Assembly: GCA_947475995.1 (NCBI GenBank) | Contig: CANJNI010000007.1 | Location: 62,001 to 126,000 of the forward strand | DNA length: 64,000 nucleotides | Direction: 5' to 3' | Origin: Beijerinckiaceae bacterium | GTDB lineage: Bacteria; Pseudomonadota; Alphaproteobacteria; Rhizobiales; Beijerinckiaceae | In this document: positions 39,398 through 48,380 of the stretch, piece after piece | How the letters are laid out: every line of letters begins with the position of its first letter | Numbering within the stretch: the stretch's first letter is position 1 | Notes under the pieces: model-generated | Databases searched by the model: none | Seen by the model: the letters and a program-made list of their open reading frames with translations, nothing else | What the model was told of the DNA's origin: nothing | Made by a program: the position numbers and the translations under genes

Positions 39398-39428
39398 GAA
39401 AAAAGACCGGGCGGGGGAACCCGGCCTT
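39398..39428 (-). terminator. Rho-independent terminator of the TctA-TctB fusion gene
   Basis: On the minus strand AAGGCCGGG, a 7-base loop, then CCCGGTCTT followed by TTTT. It lies about 20 bases after the permease stop and is arranged head-on with the TctC-4 terminator. Confidence 0.82.
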
Positions 39429-39448
39429 AGTCTGGCAGGTTCGCGCCG

Positions 39449-41518
39449 TTACATCGACGGTACGTGTTCCTTCAGCCACGGCACCGCATCGCCAAGCACG
39501 GAGCCCGGCCACGGTATCGTCAGCAACTGGTCGAACAGCGCGTAGATGAAGAGGCACATGAAGAACGCCATCGGCAGGACGATCTTCCAAGGCTCGCGCG
39601 CCTCCACCCGCATGAAGCAGATGATGAAGATCGGCACCGTCGGAATGAGGCCGATCAGCGACATCGAGACGAGGAACGAACCCATCCAGCCGAAGAAGAT
39701 CGCGCCGCGGGTGATGATCTCGCGGTTCGTCATATGGCTGATGTTGGTGCCGATATCCATGTGGATCTTTTCTTCCACCTCGCCACGCGCCGCCGCCGCC
39801 GCCTTCGCGGCCGCAATCGAGTCCGACTTGAACAAGTCCGTCAGAAGCGACAGCGAACAGAACAGGATGGCTCCCGAGCCGACGATCATCGGAATGATCT
39901 TGGCGTAGAAGTTCCACCGGACCGCCTCGGACATCATCACGCCGAAGATGACCAGCAGGAAGGCCGGGAAGATCTGCGACGCCTTGAAACGCGGCGCATG
40001 GAAGTCCGCCATCATGCCCTTCACGCCGCCGTGCGCCTTCACATCCTTGAGGAATGGCCCGAGGACCGATAGCAATGATGCAGCGAACATCACCATCACG
40101 AGCGGCCGCAGCATCCATTCGGCGCCATAGCGCTGGATGGAAATGAACATGTAGCGTTCGAGCACCGCGCCAAGAATGAAGCCCAGCACCATCGGCGGAC
40201 GCGGCCATTTGAAGTGCTTCATGCCCCAGGCGAAGATCCCGAAGAACATGAGCGCGTAAAGGTCGCCCCACTGGCGCTTGCCCTCGAACGCGCCGATGTA
40301 GACCATGCAGAGCACGACCGGCAGGATGAGGGAATAACGCAACGTCGCAAGCTTCGCGAACTGGCTCGAGAAGATGTAGCAGAGACCCGAGCCGAGAATG
40401 TTCGCGATGGCGATCGACCACACCATCGAATAGGTGATCGACAGGTTCTTGGTCAGCATGTCCGGGCCCGGCACAAGGCCGTGCATCAGGAACGCGCCGA
40501 GCAGGATCGCCATGCCGGCAGAACCCGGCACGCCGAACACGATGGTCGGAATGAGCGCACCGCCTTCACGCGAACAGGTCGCGCTTTCCGCCGCAATCAC
40601 GCCGCGCACGTCGCCCTGACCGAAGGTGAGCTGCGCTCCCTTTTCGGTCTTAAGCGCATGGCCGTAGGAGATCCAGTCGATGACCGAGGCGCTGATGCCG
40701 GGGATCGCGCCGATGACGGAGCCGATCCAGGCGCAACGGATGTTCAGCCACCAGTGGACGAAACAGTCGACGCTGCCCTGCCACAGGCCCTGCCAGTTGT
40801 TCTTCTCGATCTTGCCCTGACCAACGACCGCAGTGCGGCCGACGAGCAGATCGCAAAGCTCGGGAAGCGCGAAGACGCCGAGCGTCAGAGGCACCAGCGG
40901 CAGGCCTTCCCACAGATAGAGGCTGTCGAGCGTCCAGCGCAACGTGCCGGTCTGGGGATCGGAGCCGATCATCGACAGCATCATGCCGAAGCAGGCTGCG
41001 GTCAGGCCGCGCAGCGGCGCGTTGCCCGATAGCACCGACACCATCGAGATGCCGAAGACCGCCAGGCCGAGCAGTTCTGGCGAGCCGATGAACAGGATCA
41101 GCGGACGCACGAGCGGCAGCGCCACCGCCATGAGGGCTGCGCCGAACAGGCCGCCCATCAGGGCCGACATGTAGGCGGCCCCGAGCGCTCGTGCGCCTTC
41201 GCCTCGTTTGGTCATCGGATAGCCGTCGAGCGCGGTCGCGGCGGAAGCCGCATGGCCGGGCGCGCCGAGCACGATCGCCGAAATCGGATCGCCATGCGTG
41301 GTGGTGGCCGCGAGGCCGAGCAGCAGCGCCATCGCGGCTGCGGGGTCCATGCTGTAGGTGAAGGGAAGCAGCAGCGCGGTGCCGGCGACGCCGCCGATGC
41401 CGGGCAAAATTCCAAGCGCAAGACCGCAGAGCACGCCGCCCCACAGAAGCGCCAATCGATGGGGTTCGAGGATGATGAACAATCCTCCCCCCAATGCATT
41501 CAACCAGTCGGCCGTCAT
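39449..41518 (-). CDS. Fused TctA-TctB tripartite tricarboxylate transporter permease
   Basis: A 689-residue inner-membrane protein, about 190 longer than a usual TctA. Residues 1 to about 500 are TctA-like, with LALGILPGIGGVAGTALLLP and the second-half motif GGALIPTIVFGVPGSAGMAI. The first signature loop, normally [14 protein letters not shown], reads THGDPISAIVLGAPG. Residues 510-689 form a TctB-like four-span part (IFPAFLLVIFGVMM, AKIIPMIVGSGAILF, GSFLVSMSLIGLIP, LPMAFFMCLFIYALF). It is thus a one-gene membrane unit needing only a TctC. The nearest one is the convergent TctC-4. Confidence 0.87.
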   Translation of the reverse strand: MTADWLNALGGGLFIILEPHRLALLWGGVLCGLALGILPGIGGVAGTALLLPFTYSMDPAAAMALLLGLAATTTHGDPISAIVLGAPGHAASAATALDGYPMTKRGEGARALGAAYMSALMGGLFGAALMAVALPLVRPLILFIGSPELLGLAVFGISMVSVLSGNAPLRGLTAACFGMMLSMIGSDPQTGTLRWTLDSLYLWEGLPLVPLTLGVFALPELCDLLVGRTAVVGQGKIEKNNWQGLWQGSVDCFVHWWLNIRCAWIGSVIGAIPGISASVIDWISYGHALKTEKGAQLTFGQGDVRGVIAAESATCSREGGALIPTIVFGVPGSAGMAILLGAFLMHGLVPGPDMLTKNLSITYSMVWSIAIANILGSGLCYIFSSQFAKLATLRYSLILPVVLCMVYIGAFEGKRQWGDLYALMFFGIFAWGMKHFKWPRPPMVLGFILGAVLERYMFISIQRYGAEWMLRPLVMVMFAASLLSVLGPFLKDVKAHGGVKGMMADFHAPRFKASQIFPAFLLVIFGVMMSEAVRWNFYAKIIPMIVGSGAILFCSLSLLTDLFKSDSIAAAKAAAAARGEVEEKIHMDIGTNISHMTNREIITRGAIFFGWMGSFLVSMSLIGLIPTVPIFIICFMRVEAREPWKIVLPMAFFMCLFIYALFDQLLTIPWPGSVLGDAVPWLKEHVPSM

Positions 41519-41725
41519 ATTCAGTTACCCTCTGGGTTTCAGGCGCGTTTGCCAGCCTCTTCCGGGCCATGCGGGCGCGCGTCGTTCCTGTCTGGATCGA
41601 TGATGAAAGTCGCGGATCGACCGACACGGCGTCTGCCGGGCGGGCGCATCCTTCAGATTTGGAAGAAAGACCGTCTTTTCGGGTCGCTCTCGAAGAGCGG
41701 GGCGTGGATCAGCCCCGCTGGCTGT

Positions 41726-42049
41726 TTACGAAAGGCGAGACGGCGGACCCCTGACGAGGAAATGATACGACCACTGCGCCTGCCGGGCAGGATCGCTGGA
41801 GACCGGCGCAGCGGTCGCTGCCGAGCCGGAAAAAGGATTGCCGACCTGAACGGCAGAACGCGCCAGCGCGTCGCCGTGCGGATCTGGTCCGTCGTCGTTC
41901 GGATCGAGATCGATGCTCTGGGCGCTGATCGGCGCCATGCGATCGGCCGCGACAGCGTTTTCGAAATTGAAGGCGAGCAAAGACGCGAGCAGCACCAGCA
42001 AGAGGCCGATGCGCGCCATGAAACCGCTGCTATGGTCGTTCCGACCCAT
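41726..42049 (-). CDS. Small predicted secreted protein, unknown
   Basis: A possible 107-residue protein. After MGRNDHSSGF it has a signal-like stretch MARIGLLLVLLASLLAFNFE with a likely cut after NAVAA, then a low-complexity acidic/Pro-rich segment (SIDLDPNDDGPDPHGD) ending in VRGPPSRLS. No family is recognised. AGGA lies 6 bases before the ATG at 42049, and third codon positions are GC-rich as in real genes. A shorter form from 42019 is possible. A GC-rich hairpin without U-tract follows at 41695-41719. Confidence 0.45.
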   Translation of the reverse strand: MGRNDHSSGFMARIGLLLVLLASLLAFNFENAVAADRMAPISAQSIDLDPNDDGPDPHGDALARSAVQVGNPFSGSAATAAPVSSDPARQAQWSYHFLVRGPPSRLS

Positions 42050-42338
42050 CGCGTTCCTGCTCACCTTCCCGGCCATGGCCGAGCTTGCCGCACATTTGCC
42101 GAAGGCCGCGGGTTCTCCAGAGGCGCGGGGTTCTGACACCACTTTCGCCCGCTTGGCAAGCCCGCCCGCACGCAATGCGCGCGGTATCCACCTTCTTCGC
42201 CAACGTTACGCCGGATCGCCGATCCGGTCGCTCGCCTGCGACATTCTGGCCGAACTTAAGCACAATCCGGGACTGCGCGAAAGCGTCTCAAGCAGCAATC
42301 CCCGCGCTGCCTTGCCGCCCCGCCCGGCGATCTTCTAA
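42018..42338 (+). CDS. Possible small secreted protein, unknown
   Basis: A 106-residue reading frame with a signal-like N terminus (MKPLLWSFRPIAFLLTFPAM then AELAA) and a basic, helical-looking middle (IHLLRQRYAGSPIRSLACDI). AGAGG stands about 12 bases before the ATG. It fills most of the gap before the MFS gene and overlaps the start of the opposite small gene by up to 32 bases, so only one of the two may be real. No family is recognised. Confidence 0.35.
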   Translation: MKPLLWSFRPIAFLLTFPAMAELAAHLPKAAGSPEARGSDTTFARLASPPARNARGIHLLRQRYAGSPIRSLACDILAELKHNPGLRESVSSSNPRAALPPRPAIF

Positions 42339-42409
42339 ACATGGGGGGAACGCCCGGAGGCAGAACCCGCACGGACGATCGCAGCCCCGTCCGGAAGGCC
42401 CAAGACTGA
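42050..42409. other. 360-base stretch before the MFS gene
   Basis: Apart from the doubtful small frame at 42018-42338, no feature is clear. The MFS gene's own leader begins near 42340 with a G-rich segment (ATGGGGGGAACG) and no obvious promoter elements can be assigned. Confidence 0.4.
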
Positions 42410-43675
42410 ATGCCGAATTCCCGCCCGTTGCCGCCCGTCCTGCGGGTCTGGACCAATCGCAACTACGCCTTCTTCATGGGCGGCTGCATTCCGAACTACA
42501 TCACCTACTGGATGCAGCGCGTCGGCATCGGCTGGCTGGCGTGGGACATGACCCATTCGCCGCTGTGGCTCGGCATACTGGCCGCCATGGATCTCGCGCC
42601 GCTGCTGCTGCTCGCCCCGATTGCGGGCGCGGTGGTGGACCGCTGGGACCCGCTGAAGCAGTTCCGCATCGCCCAGCTCTGCATCCTGCTTCACGCGGCG
42701 GCCCTGCCGCTGCTCTATTTCTCGGGCAACATGAGCATCGGGGCGCTGCTGGGCCTGACGGCGTTCTACGGCGTCGTCTATCCCTTCATGTCCTCCGCGC
42801 GCCTTGCGGTCTTGCCGCGCACCATGCGGCGCGAGGATCTGGCCAGCGGCATCGCGCTCGACTCCGCGCTGTTTCACGGATCGCGCTTTCTGGGTCCGGC
42901 GATCGCGGGCGTGCTGATCCCTATCTACGGAGTCGGGGCCACGCTGGTGGTGAACGCGTTCGGCAGCGCGTGGCTGCAGGCCTGCCTGATCTTCGTGAAT
43001 CTCGGCGCCCCGGAAGGCCCGGGGCGCAAGTCCCGCAACATCTTTCGCGATGTGGGCGAAGCCTTCTCGTATGTGCGCCATCATGGCGGGATCGGGCCGA
43101 TCTTCCTGATCCTCGTGGTGGTCTCGACGTTCACGCGGCCGGTGCAGGACATGATGCCCGGCATTGCAGGGTCGATCTATCATGCGGGTCCGGTGGGGCT
43201 CGCGTGGCTGACGTCGAGTCTCGGCGTGGGAGCGATGATCTCGGGCGCATGGATCGCCTTGAGGGGCCGAATTGCGGGCCTCACCCAGGTCATCATCAAC
43301 GGCGCGCTGCTGATGACGGCGGGCATTACGGGACTCGTCTCCACCGACATCATCTATGTGGGCATTCCGTTCGCGGTGCTGACCGGATTTTCGCTGAACA
43401 CGATGTCGACGAGCGTGCAGACGCTCGTGCAGGCGTCTGTCCCTGACGATATGCGAGGGCGCGTGATGAGCCTCTACATCATGATCTTCCGCGGCGCGCC
43501 CGCCATGGGCTCGCTGATCCTCGGCGCGGTCTCGACGCATATCGGCCTGCAGGTTTCCTTCACCTGCGCGGCAGTATTGAGTTTCGCCATGTGGCTGGTC
43601 TTTCGCCCGCGCCGCCGCAAGATCGCGTTGGAACTCGAACAGGAAGCGCCGCAGCGCCGTCGGGTTGCAAATTAA
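42410..43675 (+). CDS. EntS/MFS_3-type major facilitator
   Basis: A 421-residue, 12-span transporter of the MFS_3 (EntS-like) group. Visible elements are FMGGCIPNYITYWMQRVGIG in span 1, AGAVVDRWDPLKQFRIAQL (motif A) between spans 2 and 3, and PDDMRGRVMSLYIMIFRGAP in the second half. This group usually exports small molecules such as siderophores or drugs. The C-terminal tail RPRRRKIALELEQEAPQ is cytoplasmic. The substrate is unknown. Confidence 0.87.
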   Translation: MPNSRPLPPVLRVWTNRNYAFFMGGCIPNYITYWMQRVGIGWLAWDMTHSPLWLGILAAMDLAPLLLLAPIAGAVVDRWDPLKQFRIAQLCILLHAAALPLLYFSGNMSIGALLGLTAFYGVVYPFMSSARLAVLPRTMRREDLASGIALDSALFHGSRFLGPAIAGVLIPIYGVGATLVVNAFGSAWLQACLIFVNLGAPEGPGRKSRNIFRDVGEAFSYVRHHGGIGPIFLILVVVSTFTRPVQDMMPGIAGSIYHAGPVGLAWLTSSLGVGAMISGAWIALRGRIAGLTQVIINGALLMTAGITGLVSTDIIYVGIPFAVLTGFSLNTMSTSVQTLVQASVPDDMRGRVMSLYIMIFRGAPAMGSLILGAVSTHIGLQVSFTCAAVLSFAMWLVFRPRRRKIALELEQEAPQRRRVAN

Positions 43676-43719
43676 GAATTGCATCCGAAAATAGACCGAT
43701 CCCCGCTCGTGAGTAAGTC

Positions 43720-45723
43720 ATGGCCCAGCATCCCGTCCTTCCCTATCTGCGCTTCTCCGAGAAGGGGAAAGTGGTGACGGCTGCGGAGGCGATCCGGCTC
43801 ATTCGTCCAGGCGATACAATCGTGACGGGCGGTTTCGTCGGCATCGGCTTTGCCGAAGAGGTGGCGATTGCGCTGGAAAACGCCTTTCTGGGCGACGATC
43901 ACGAGGCGCATTTTCCGATGGGAAAGCCGCGCGACCTGACGCTGGTCTATGCGGCCGGGCAAGGCGACGGCAAGACGCTCGGGCTCAACCATTTCGGCCA
44001 TGAGGGTCTGGTCAAGCGCGTCATCGGCGGACATTGGGGGCTGGTTCCGAAGCTGCAGGCGCTCGCCATCGACAACAAGATCGAGGCCTACAATTTGCCG
44101 CAGGGCGTCATCTCCCACATGTTCCGCGACATTGCGGCGCATCGGCCGGCGCATCTGACCAAGGTCGGCCTCGGCACCTTCGTCGATCCGCGCAACGGCG
44201 GCGGCAAGATCAATGCGCGCACGACCGAAGACATCGTGGAACTCGTCACTGTGGGCGGCGAGGAATGTCTCATGTACCGGGTTTTTCCGATTCACATCGG
44301 AATCATTCGCGGCACGACCGGCGATCCCGAAGGCAACATCACGATGGAGAAGGAGGCGGTGACGCTTGAAGCGCTCTCCATCGCCATGGCGGTGCGCAAC
44401 TCGGGCGGCATCGTGATCGCGCAGGTCGAGCGCGTGGCGGAAAGCCAGAGCCTCAATCCCCGTCAGGTGAAGATCCCCGGCATTATGGTCGATTGCGTCG
44501 TGGTGGCGGAACCGCAGAACCACTGGCAGACATTCGCGACGCCCTACAATCCGGCGCTTTCCGCCGAAATCCGGGTGCGCACCGCGTCGCTTCCGCCGAT
44601 CCCGATGAGCGAGCGCAAGATCATCGCGCGCCGGGCGGCGTTCGAACTTGTGCCGAACGGCGTGATCAATCTCGGCATCGGCATGCCGGAGGGCATCGGC
44701 GATGTGGCGAACGAGGAGAAGGTGCTGGACCTCGTGACCCTGACGGCAGAGGCGGGCGTCATCGGCGGCGTTCCGGCGTCGGGGCTCAATTTCGGAGCGG
44801 CGACGAATACGCAAGCGGTGATCGACCAGCCCTATCAGTTCGACTTCTACGACGGCGGCGGTCTCGACATCGCCTTTCTGGGATTGGCGCAAGCGGACCG
44901 GCACGGCAATCTCAATGTCAGCAAGTTCGGCCGCAAGGTGACTGGCGCGGGCGGGTTCATCAACATCAGCCAGAACGCCAAGAAGGTCGTGTTCGTCGGC
45001 ACGTTTACGGCGGATGGATTGCAGGTCGAGATTTCCGGCGGCGGGCTGCGAATCATCCGGGAAGGCGGGACGCGCAAGTTCCTCGATCATGTCGAGCAGG
45101 TGACGTTCAGCGGCGACTATGCGCGGCGGCGCGGACAGACCGTCATGTATGTCACGGAGCGTTGCGTATTCCGGCTCGGCCGCGACGGGCTTGAACTGAT
45201 CGAGATTGCGCCCGGCGTCGATCTGGCGCGCGATGTGCTGGCCCATATGGCCTTCATGCCGACAATGCGCGGCGCGCCGCGCCTGATGGACATCAGGCTT
45301 TTCGCGAAAGGCCCGATGGGACTGCGCGAAGATCTGCTGAGCATGCCGTTCGGCGAACGCTTCGTGTATGATGCCAAGCAGAACCTGTTCTTCATCAATT
45401 TCGAGCGGCTGGCGGTGCGGACTGATTCCGACATTGCGCTGATCGACCGCACCGTGCGCAGGCTCATGTCGCCGCTTGGCCACCGGGTCCACACGATCGT
45501 CAATTACGACAATTTCAGCATCGTGCCGGAATTGCTGGATCGTTACGCCGAAATGGTGCGCGGGCTCGTCGATCTCTACTACGAGAGCGTGACGCGCTAC
45601 ACGACCAACGGCTTCCTGCGCGTCAAGCTGGGCGAGGCGTTGCGCTCGGGCGGCGTCGAGACGCCTATCTATGAAAACGCCGAGGAAGCGCGGCGCAATC
45701 TGGGCCTCATGAAACTCGGCTGA
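43720..45723 (+). CDS. Acyl-CoA:acetate/3-ketoacid CoA-transferase (fused alpha-beta) with extra C-terminal domain
   Basis: A 667-residue family I CoA-transferase. Residues 1-290 are alpha-like ([20 protein letters not shown]), 295-530 beta-like ([17 protein letters not shown]), with the catalytic Glu344 in [15 protein letters not shown] that forms the CoA thioester. Propionate CoA-transferases end near residue 520. Here about 140 residues follow (from [12 protein letters not shown] to NLGLMKLG) that I cannot assign. It moves CoA between short acids in the cytoplasm; the exact acid is unknown. It begins 44 bases after the MFS gene in the same direction. Confidence 0.9.
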   Translation: MAQHPVLPYLRFSEKGKVVTAAEAIRLIRPGDTIVTGGFVGIGFAEEVAIALENAFLGDDHEAHFPMGKPRDLTLVYAAGQGDGKTLGLNHFGHEGLVKRVIGGHWGLVPKLQALAIDNKIEAYNLPQGVISHMFRDIAAHRPAHLTKVGLGTFVDPRNGGGKINARTTEDIVELVTVGGEECLMYRVFPIHIGIIRGTTGDPEGNITMEKEAVTLEALSIAMAVRNSGGIVIAQVERVAESQSLNPRQVKIPGIMVDCVVVAEPQNHWQTFATPYNPALSAEIRVRTASLPPIPMSERKIIARRAAFELVPNGVINLGIGMPEGIGDVANEEKVLDLVTLTAEAGVIGGVPASGLNFGAATNTQAVIDQPYQFDFYDGGGLDIAFLGLAQADRHGNLNVSKFGRKVTGAGGFINISQNAKKVVFVGTFTADGLQVEISGGGLRIIREGGTRKFLDHVEQVTFSGDYARRRGQTVMYVTERCVFRLGRDGLELIEIAPGVDLARDVLAHMAFMPTMRGAPRLMDIRLFAKGPMGLREDLLSMPFGERFVYDAKQNLFFINFERLAVRTDSDIALIDRTVRRLMSPLGHRVHTIVNYDNFSIVPELLDRYAEMVRGLVDLYYESVTRYTTNGFLRVKLGEALRSGGVETPIYENAEEARRNLGLMKLG

Positions 45724-45724
45724 G

Positions 45725-46735
45725 CTACACGCGCTGCGCCGGAACCGGCGAGCCGATCGGCAATGTCTGCCGCGCGCGGTTGCGCAGGCGCATCGGGGCG
45801 GCTGTCTGCCTTTCGTAATAGTCGACCATGTCGCGCGCGCCGATTCCGCGTCCGGTCTTCTGCCCGAAGAAGAAGACGCCCGCCGCCGCGTCGGCGTTGG
45901 GACGCCGCGCCATCAGCGGGTCGAGAAAACGCAGCCAGAAGAACGGCAGCGTCAGGGCCGTGGCGATCTTGTCGCCGAGGCCCAGCGCCCGGAATGTGTA
46001 GCGGATCGATTGCCCGAGCGCCGTGCCCGCGCCGCCGACAGCGCCGCTTTCGATCTCCTCGAAATCGCGCAGGAGCCAGCGATGGCCGCTCAGGGTGAAA
46101 CGGGTGAAATCGAATGCGCCTTCATGCACCTGCTGGATGAAGGGGGTATCCGCATAGATGAAGCCGCCGGGCTTGAGCACGCGGTGGATTTCCTCCGCGA
46201 CCAGAGAGGGCTCCAGCACATGTTCGAGCACTGCCTGAATCCACACGGCGTCGACGCTTTCGTCGCGCAGCGGGATCGCATGGGCGTCGCCCACGAAGCG
46301 CGTGTGCGGCGAGGCGTAGACATCCATGCCGGTGATGTCGATCGAACCGTCGTAGAGCTTTTCGACTCCAGCCCCGATGGCGCCGCCGCCTATCACCAGC
46401 AGTTTGGCGCGGGGCCTGCGGCCCTTGAGGCGCGCCGAAAGATCTTCGGCTATGCGCGGCGCGATGCGGTTCTTGCCGCCCCAGATGACGGCCCGCATGG
46501 TGGAGGCGAAGCCGCGTCCGGTGTCGTCGCGCGGTGGACTTGCGCCGCGCCCGTCCATGAAAGCGTCGGGATGAAAGATGCTTGTTTCGAAATCGATCAG
46601 GACCGGCTGGTCGCCGGCCGACAGGAATGGTTGGGTCGCCAGGGTGCAATCGTCATTGGTGCAGCCATATTGGCTTCCGGAGCTTGCCAGCGCGCTGCGG
46701 CAGCGAGGGCAGCACAGCAGTTCGGTCCATTGCAT
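45725..46735 (-). CDS. SAM-dependent methyltransferase with N-terminal Zn-ribbon
   Basis: A 336-residue protein. An N-terminal Trm112-like zinc-ribbon carries LLCCPRCRSAL and GCTNDDC as four Cys ligands, then a class I methyltransferase domain follows with LLVIGGGAIGAGVE, DITGMDVYASPHTRFVGDAH and DAVWIQAVLEHVLEPSLVAE. The methyl acceptor is unknown; related proteins modify lipids, quinones or sugars. It ends 1 base from the convergent CoA-transferase. Confidence 0.83.
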   Translation of the reverse strand: MQWTELLCCPRCRSALASSGSQYGCTNDDCTLATQPFLSAGDQPVLIDFETSIFHPDAFMDGRGASPPRDDTGRGFASTMRAVIWGGKNRIAPRIAEDLSARLKGRRPRAKLLVIGGGAIGAGVEKLYDGSIDITGMDVYASPHTRFVGDAHAIPLRDESVDAVWIQAVLEHVLEPSLVAEEIHRVLKPGGFIYADTPFIQQVHEGAFDFTRFTLSGHRWLLRDFEEIESGAVGGAGTALGQSIRYTFRALGLGDKIATALTLPFFWLRFLDPLMARRPNADAAAGVFFFGQKTGRGIGARDMVDYYERQTAAPMRLRNRARQTLPIGSPVPAQRV

Positions 46736-46851
46736 CGGGGTCTCTCAATCCGGCACAGAATCACTGATCGCGCGGCCGCATTGCGCGATCGCGAGACGAA
46801 AATGTCCCAAAGGCCGACAGGCCCCGGGCGTCCTCTGTGACGAAGCAAGCT

Positions 46852-47817
46852 TTACGCCGGGTCCCAGCGCGCAAAGGCCATGCCGCAGCCCGTGCCGGCC
46901 TCGGTCCGGTAGGCGGCCTCATAGGCCAGCAGGGCGGGGCGCATGTCTTCCATCGCTCCCGCAGCGGCGATCCAGTTGCGGATTTCGGAATTGCCGCTGT
47001 TGAGTTTTTCGCCCGGTATGCCGGCCAGCAGGTCCGGCTTTCGTTCGACAATGCCGGCGATCACCTGCCTGTCGAGCGCCTCGTCGATGATGAAATGGCT
47101 GAGGCCGCCCGAGGCCACGACCGCGACGCGCGCGTCGGGGTTCCATGCATCGATGGCCTTGCGGAGCGCGCGGCCGAAATCGAGACAGCGGGCGGCGGAA
47201 GGCTGGTTGGGCGGGTAATAGGTGTTGATGAAGACCGGCGCCATCGGGACTGGCTTGTCCTTCATCAGCCGCAACCGCGCGAAGGTGAAGGCGTGGCCGA
47301 GACTGCGCTCGGGAAATTGTTTCGAGGCGATGGCGACATCGAAATTCTGCGCGCAGAGCGAGCGGGCAAGATGCAGCGCCAGCGCCGGGTCGGTGAGGTA
47401 TTTTTCCACTGCTTCCGCATGACGGGACCAGAGCGCCGGCTTGTGGGAGGGATCTACCGCCTCGGGCGCAGGCGGAATGTCGACCAGTTCTGAGCCTGTA
47501 TAGACGCAGAAGGCCGGCTGGCACTCGTCCAGAAAAAGCTCGCGCTGGTCGTCGCCGATCACGACCACGGCGTCGGGATTTGCGGCGCTCAGGGCGTCGC
47601 CGAGCGCCGCGATGGCGGCCTGACAGGCGTCGTGCTTGCGCTGGAAGACCTCCGGGGACAGCTCCTTTTCAATGCCAGCCGGGGCGGCTTTGACGAGGGC
47701 GGCGAAATCCAGCGAGGGATTGCGGCGATCCCGGTCAGCGTGAAGCTTCCAGAGTTCCGGGGCCGTGGATACGTTCGGGCTGTGTGAGGTCGCCAGACCG
47801 AGGATGATTTTCGCCAT
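46852..47817 (-). CDS. LigB-like (class III) extradiol ring-cleavage dioxygenase
   Basis: A 321-residue protein of the LigB superfamily, which opens aromatic rings of catechol-type compounds with non-haem iron. It has His12 in ATSHSPNV, His241 in ASGGLSHFIID and Glu278 in SGNSEIRNW. The second iron His of LigB, found in a ND-H context, is Gln91 here (VIGDDQRELF) in my alignment, so the site may differ. No alpha subunit (LigA) gene is adjacent. Start MAKIILGL is chosen for its AGGA site. The substrate is unknown. Confidence 0.82.
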   Translation of the reverse strand: MAKIILGLATSHSPNVSTAPELWKLHADRDRRNPSLDFAALVKAAPAGIEKELSPEVFQRKHDACQAAIAALGDALSAANPDAVVVIGDDQRELFLDECQPAFCVYTGSELVDIPPAPEAVDPSHKPALWSRHAEAVEKYLTDPALALHLARSLCAQNFDVAIASKQFPERSLGHAFTFARLRLMKDKPVPMAPVFINTYYPPNQPSAARCLDFGRALRKAIDAWNPDARVAVVASGGLSHFIIDEALDRQVIAGIVERKPDLLAGIPGEKLNSGNSEIRNWIAAAGAMEDMRPALLAYEAAYRTEAGTGCGMAFARWDPA

Positions 47818-47971
47818 GCGGGCATTCCTTCGCGAAGTCGTAGCTGCATAGAGCAGCCGCAACGCGCGGTAAACCTTGGCGGCCGATTGTCCGGGCGGCT
47901 TGTTTCAGCGCAAGGCGGATCGCGCGCCCGCGCCTCATGCTGTCCCGGACTTGTCAGCCGCAGGACCGCAC

Positions 47972-48376
47972 ATGCTGAAATGGACCGTCGTGAATGGGCC
48001 CGCACAATCATCGACCGAGGACGAGCGCCGCGCCGTCAGCCTCGCGCACAAGATCTGGCAGGTCGTGATGCACTCGGCCTGGCATCCGACCGGGAACGTC
48101 GACATTTCGCCGGTGCATTTCGAGAATCGCCACGGCGTCGCCTGCTTCGATGTCGACCTGCGCGCCGCCATCACCGACAAGGCGTTTCACATGGTGAGCA
48201 TCAACGATGTGGAATTCCTGGGCCGCCGCATCGGGATGATGACGCATCACAAGATCGGATGGCGGCACATCAGCCACGAGGGGCGCGCCTATTACGTCGT
48301 GATGGACTTTTCCTTCACGAGCGTTCCGCAGCCCGAGATCATCGACCTCGCCCATGCATGGGCGAAGCCGTGCTAG
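47972..48376 (+). CDS. Hypothetical protein, unknown family
   Basis: A 134-residue soluble protein with no recognised domain. It has many aromatic and His residues (VVMHSAWHPTGNVDISPVHF, MMTHHKIGWRHISHEGRAYY) and a hydrophobic beta-like end YVVMDFSFTSVPQPEI. AGGA lies about 7 bases before the ATG at 47972. It is divergent from the LigB-like gene and convergent with tctA, ending 4 bases away. The His/Asp-rich stretches could bind metal, but that is only a guess. Confidence 0.7.
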   Translation: MLKWTVVNGPAQSSTEDERRAVSLAHKIWQVVMHSAWHPTGNVDISPVHFENRHGVACFDVDLRAAITDKAFHMVSINDVEFLGRRIGMMTHHKIGWRHISHEGRAYYVVMDFSFTSVPQPEIIDLAHAWAKPC

Positions 48377-48380
48377 TCGC

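Noticed and set aside
41695-41719. AGCGGGGC/GCCCCGCT hairpin after the small minus-strand gene
   Set aside because: Lies 7 bases after a doubtful gene and lacks a U-tract, so it was not listed as a terminator.
43672-45492. 606-codon minus-strand frame opposite the CoA-transferase
   Set aside because: Antisense frame with a His/Arg-rich composition and no motifs.
46766-46790. Hairpin GATCGCGC-N9-GCGCGATC between the LigB-like and methyltransferase genes
   Set aside because: No U-tract on either strand and a GC-rich composition prone to chance palindromes. Not called a terminator.
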